Shown piece after piece: positions 61,569 to 64,000 of a stretch of 64,000 nucleotides of DNA; within the stretch, counting starts at the first letter, position 1; each line of letters begins with the position of its first letter. The notes under the pieces were generated by a model. It searched no databases and was not told the DNA's origin. It saw nothing but the letters and a program-made list of their open reading frames with translations. The DNA comes from Callaeas wilsoni (taxonomy: Eukaryota; Chordata; Aves; Passeriformes; Callaeidae). The DNA is taken from NCBI GenBank assembly GCA_013398955.1, contig VWPU01012721.1, forward strand, positions 1 through 64,000. The letters run 5' to 3'. Both the position numbers and the translations under genes were made by a program.

Positions 61569-63691
61569 ACTAGTAGCAGGAAAAAAAGAAACAAGATTTT
61601 AGAAAATATTTGCTTACTTTAGCTTCTTTAAATTTAGGAAGGAATTTGTAAGACTTCCCACCCACAATTTACTTGTAAGTAATTCAGTTCTCCACGCAAA
61701 TACAATTCTGCAAAATTTGTTCACCTTAGCTATATAACCATGTTCTGAAAGTTATGCTTGCTAAAACTTATGAAAAACTAAAAAGACATAATGATTTTGG
61801 ATGCAAGTACCTTAAGAATTCTGAATCTTAACCTGCATTTTGGAAAAGGTGTCTTTCATCTTGTCTTATTAGCTATAGCAAACATATTTCAAAGAGATGC
61901 TTACATTCTTTAATAAATATTTCTGTAGCAAAAGCTACTGCAGGGTAGTAATATATCTTATTTGATTCTCTAATCTTGTTTCAATGACAGAAAGGGCAGT
62001 TATAATTTCTTTTCAGACAAAGGAATATAAGGGGTTAAAACTTGTAGCCACTGCTCTGCTCAGATGGTATAAATGGTCACAGCAAAGGCTTTACTTTAAA
62101 AAAGAAATGTGCAATAGAATATAACAGCAAATAAACATTCTTTAAGTTTTTTGTCTGGTTTGTGACACTTTATATCAAGGATATAAACTTCTGCATCATT
62201 TTTCCAATCAGTTTTAAAGTTTTAACCAAAGTCTTGACTGCTAGCAAAAGATAAATCAATAATGTGTTATTTAATTAAGTTCATCTTTCCAACTAGTCAT
62301 ATGGAACTTATTAAAACTATTAGAGAAAATATTGTGTGCCAGCATGGCAAAAGCAACAAGTTTTTACTATAATATTTTAATACTAACTTCATATGAGTCT
62401 AACAAGAAAACCTCTACAATTTTTTATCAGACTCGTTATCCAGTGGGCTGAGCTATTCAAGCTGAATTACAGAAAACAGAGAGTTTTTCCTCTGGGAAAG
62501 AATTACTTTTCTAACTTAACTCTTAGACTCTTCTAATGCTTGCACTATCTGTTTTGGATGGTTTTGTAAATGATGTTCCTGTAAACAAAACATATAAACT
62601 ATATGTCTCAAACAATACCTAACATACCTTATTATATGACTGTCATACTTATTACAACATCATCCAGTACATTTTAACTTCCCAAGTATATTAAAACCCC
62701 AGTCCAACTTCACTGAAGTCGAACAAGAAAACTATATGTTTAAACATACTTATTATCTTGTTTATGACCAACTTATGTTTTACATATGCATTAATGTACT
62801 ACAAGGTTAATTGTTCTTATTAACGCTTTAGCAAAACCACATCTTTCTCCTTGTATTGAAAGTAAGTCATCATATACTCATGTCCATGAATATATCACAG
62901 AAACCATCAAAATTTCAGTCTTCTTAAAAGACTAATTATTTTTGTTTCTATATTTCCATGGACATTGCTGTTTAAGACACTAAATAAACATGCGTGTAAC
63001 AAAAGGATGCAATTATGTATAAAATTCTTTAGGTTTTAATATAGGTCCCCTGGAACTGAAGCATTGGACTTTCCCAGTGTTTTTGTAGAGATTTTCCTTT
63101 GTTTTGCAGAAACCACGGATTTTCAGAAAGCACACGAGTTAAAATATGCAAACTTCAGATATGAAGCCTGTATTTCCTGTTTCTCTGACACAATAAACAT
63201 TCACATCTACAGTGAATAAATATTTTCTACTGGAAGAGACTTGGATAAACGAATGACCACTTCTGTCATCCTGGTAAATTCTGTCAAGGAAATGCCCTCA
63301 CCAAATGCCACTGGGAAAAAAATAAGTTCCTTCTCAAAAAACATTCAGAGTGGTTCTGTCATTTCTCTGGCAGCTTGGTTCAGACCAGTTTTTGTTAATA
63401 GGAAGCAGTAGCTTTCAGAATTGGGTAGGAATGATTTCAAACTAAGACTGCCCTTAGAAAATGATTACAGAGGTGTAATATGACTAGTTGAATCTCATTT
63501 CCTGCGGTTTCAAATTCACTACCTTTTCAATGTTGTCTTTGTTGTTGTTCTGAAGCGGCCTTCCTAGCTTAAGGTTTTGGGGAAGAATGAAAAGGACCTA
63601 TTTAGTGTGTAGATTTATGATATAACTAAGCTGATTTGATTGCTAGATTCTACTGATGGCAAGGGTGGCAAGGAGACGTGCTTTTTCTGCT

Positions 63692-63790
63692 TTCTGCCTT
63701 TTTTGGTGTTTGTTTTTGTTTGTTTTTGTTTGTTTGTTTGCTTTTTGTTTTGTTTGTTTTGGTTTGGTTTTAGGTTTGGGGTTTTTTTGT
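63692..63790. repeat. T/G-rich low-complexity stretch, (TTTG)n-like
   Basis: Irregular GTTTTT, GTTTG and GGTTT units run for about 100 bases. They create a hydrophobic F/C/L-rich chance frame (63656-63844, plus) that I do not regard as a gene. Confidence 0.88.
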
Positions 63791-63852
63791 TATTTCCTTG
63801 ACACTGCTGATCTGGTTCAGATTGTTGAACTGGAAGAAAATTAACCTTATTT

Positions 63853-63931
63853 AAAAAGAAAGGGATCAGAGCAGAAGAAAGGGAAAGGAAGAAGAGGAAA
63901 GGGAAGGGAAGATGGAAGAGGCATGATCCTT
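63853..63931. repeat. Polypurine tract, GGGAAA/GGAAG-rich
   Basis: About 78 bases are almost entirely purine (AAAGAAAGGG, GGAAAGGAAGAAGAGG, AAGGGAAGGGAAG) with a few pyrimidine breaks. Such strands can form triplex (H-DNA) structures. Confidence 0.8.
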
Positions 63932-64000
63932 ATTGGTGGGTAACAGAGAAATCAAGTAGTTCATACGACTGCTGCACATGTCCAAAAGCCTGAGAAGGCC

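Larger units (their letters stand above)
60974..64000. other. Unique AT-rich non-coding stretch to the window end
   Basis: I find no supportable gene. Contents are an 18-bp palindrome (61245-61262), a 36-bp tandem duplication (61499-61568), a T/G-rich simple stretch (63692-63790) and a polypurine tract (63853-63931). The remainder is AT-rich with no pattern I recognise. Confidence 0.55.

Noticed and set aside
1..64000. CRISPR arrays, bacterial operons, tRNA or rRNA genes, complete retrovirus
   Set aside because: No repeat-spacer pattern, no cloverleaf or rRNA motifs seen, and no paired LTRs or internal viral genes. The window is vertebrate-like throughout.

Overview
The window looks like an intergenic or deep-intronic stretch of a bird genome. 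It is AT-rich and gene-poor and has no bacterial-type operons. It carries CR1 LINE fragments that end in the typical ATTCTGTG-like octamer tail. It also has a solo LTR of the kind that begins TGTC(A/C)TGG and is abundant in avian genomes, a second, more decayed LTR-like block, many simple repeats, and several very old amniote repeats (L2/MIR-like tails and an archosaur/turtle-type CR1). I name no species; the LTR type suggests a neoavian bird, which is inference.

Layout. Positions 1-9800 are mostly unique AT-rich DNA with CR1 scraps at both edges, a perfect 3 x 45-bp minisatellite (2251-2385) and short simple repeats. Positions 9797-10634 hold the largest transposon piece, a 5'-truncated CR1 with the frame-broken C-terminal end of its reverse transcriptase. 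Positions 10650-30346 are unique DNA with two short CR1 copies in opposite orientation, an STR cluster (17753-17990), a GGTTT array and an old palindromic repeat. Positions 30347-30939 are a solo LTR on the minus strand. Positions 30940-46019 are unique DNA with a (CA)n tract and ancient repeat scraps.

The only region with a coherent case for a cellular gene is 46020-47333 on the minus strand. Three open blocks there are joined by plausible, phase-compatible splice sites, and an AATAAA with GT-rich sequence follows downstream. I could not identify the protein. Just upstream of that gene (higher coordinates) lies a GC-rich LTR-like block at about 47782-48470. It contains a 38-codon open start that would splice in phase to the first recognised exon, so an LTR-derived first exon is possible but unproven. 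A second pair of protein-like open stretches lies at 60522-60973, also minus strand, with weaker splice support.

The remainder (48500-64000) is unique AT-rich DNA with CR1 and L2/MIR remnants, a G-quadruplex motif (52923-52950), an 18-bp perfect palindrome, and short tandem duplications. Almost all stop-free stretches of 60-130 codons in the window look like chance ORFs: no recognisable domains, no splice context, no codon bias that I could see. No tRNA, rRNA, CRISPR or complete viral genome was seen, and I found no convincing previously undescribed system.
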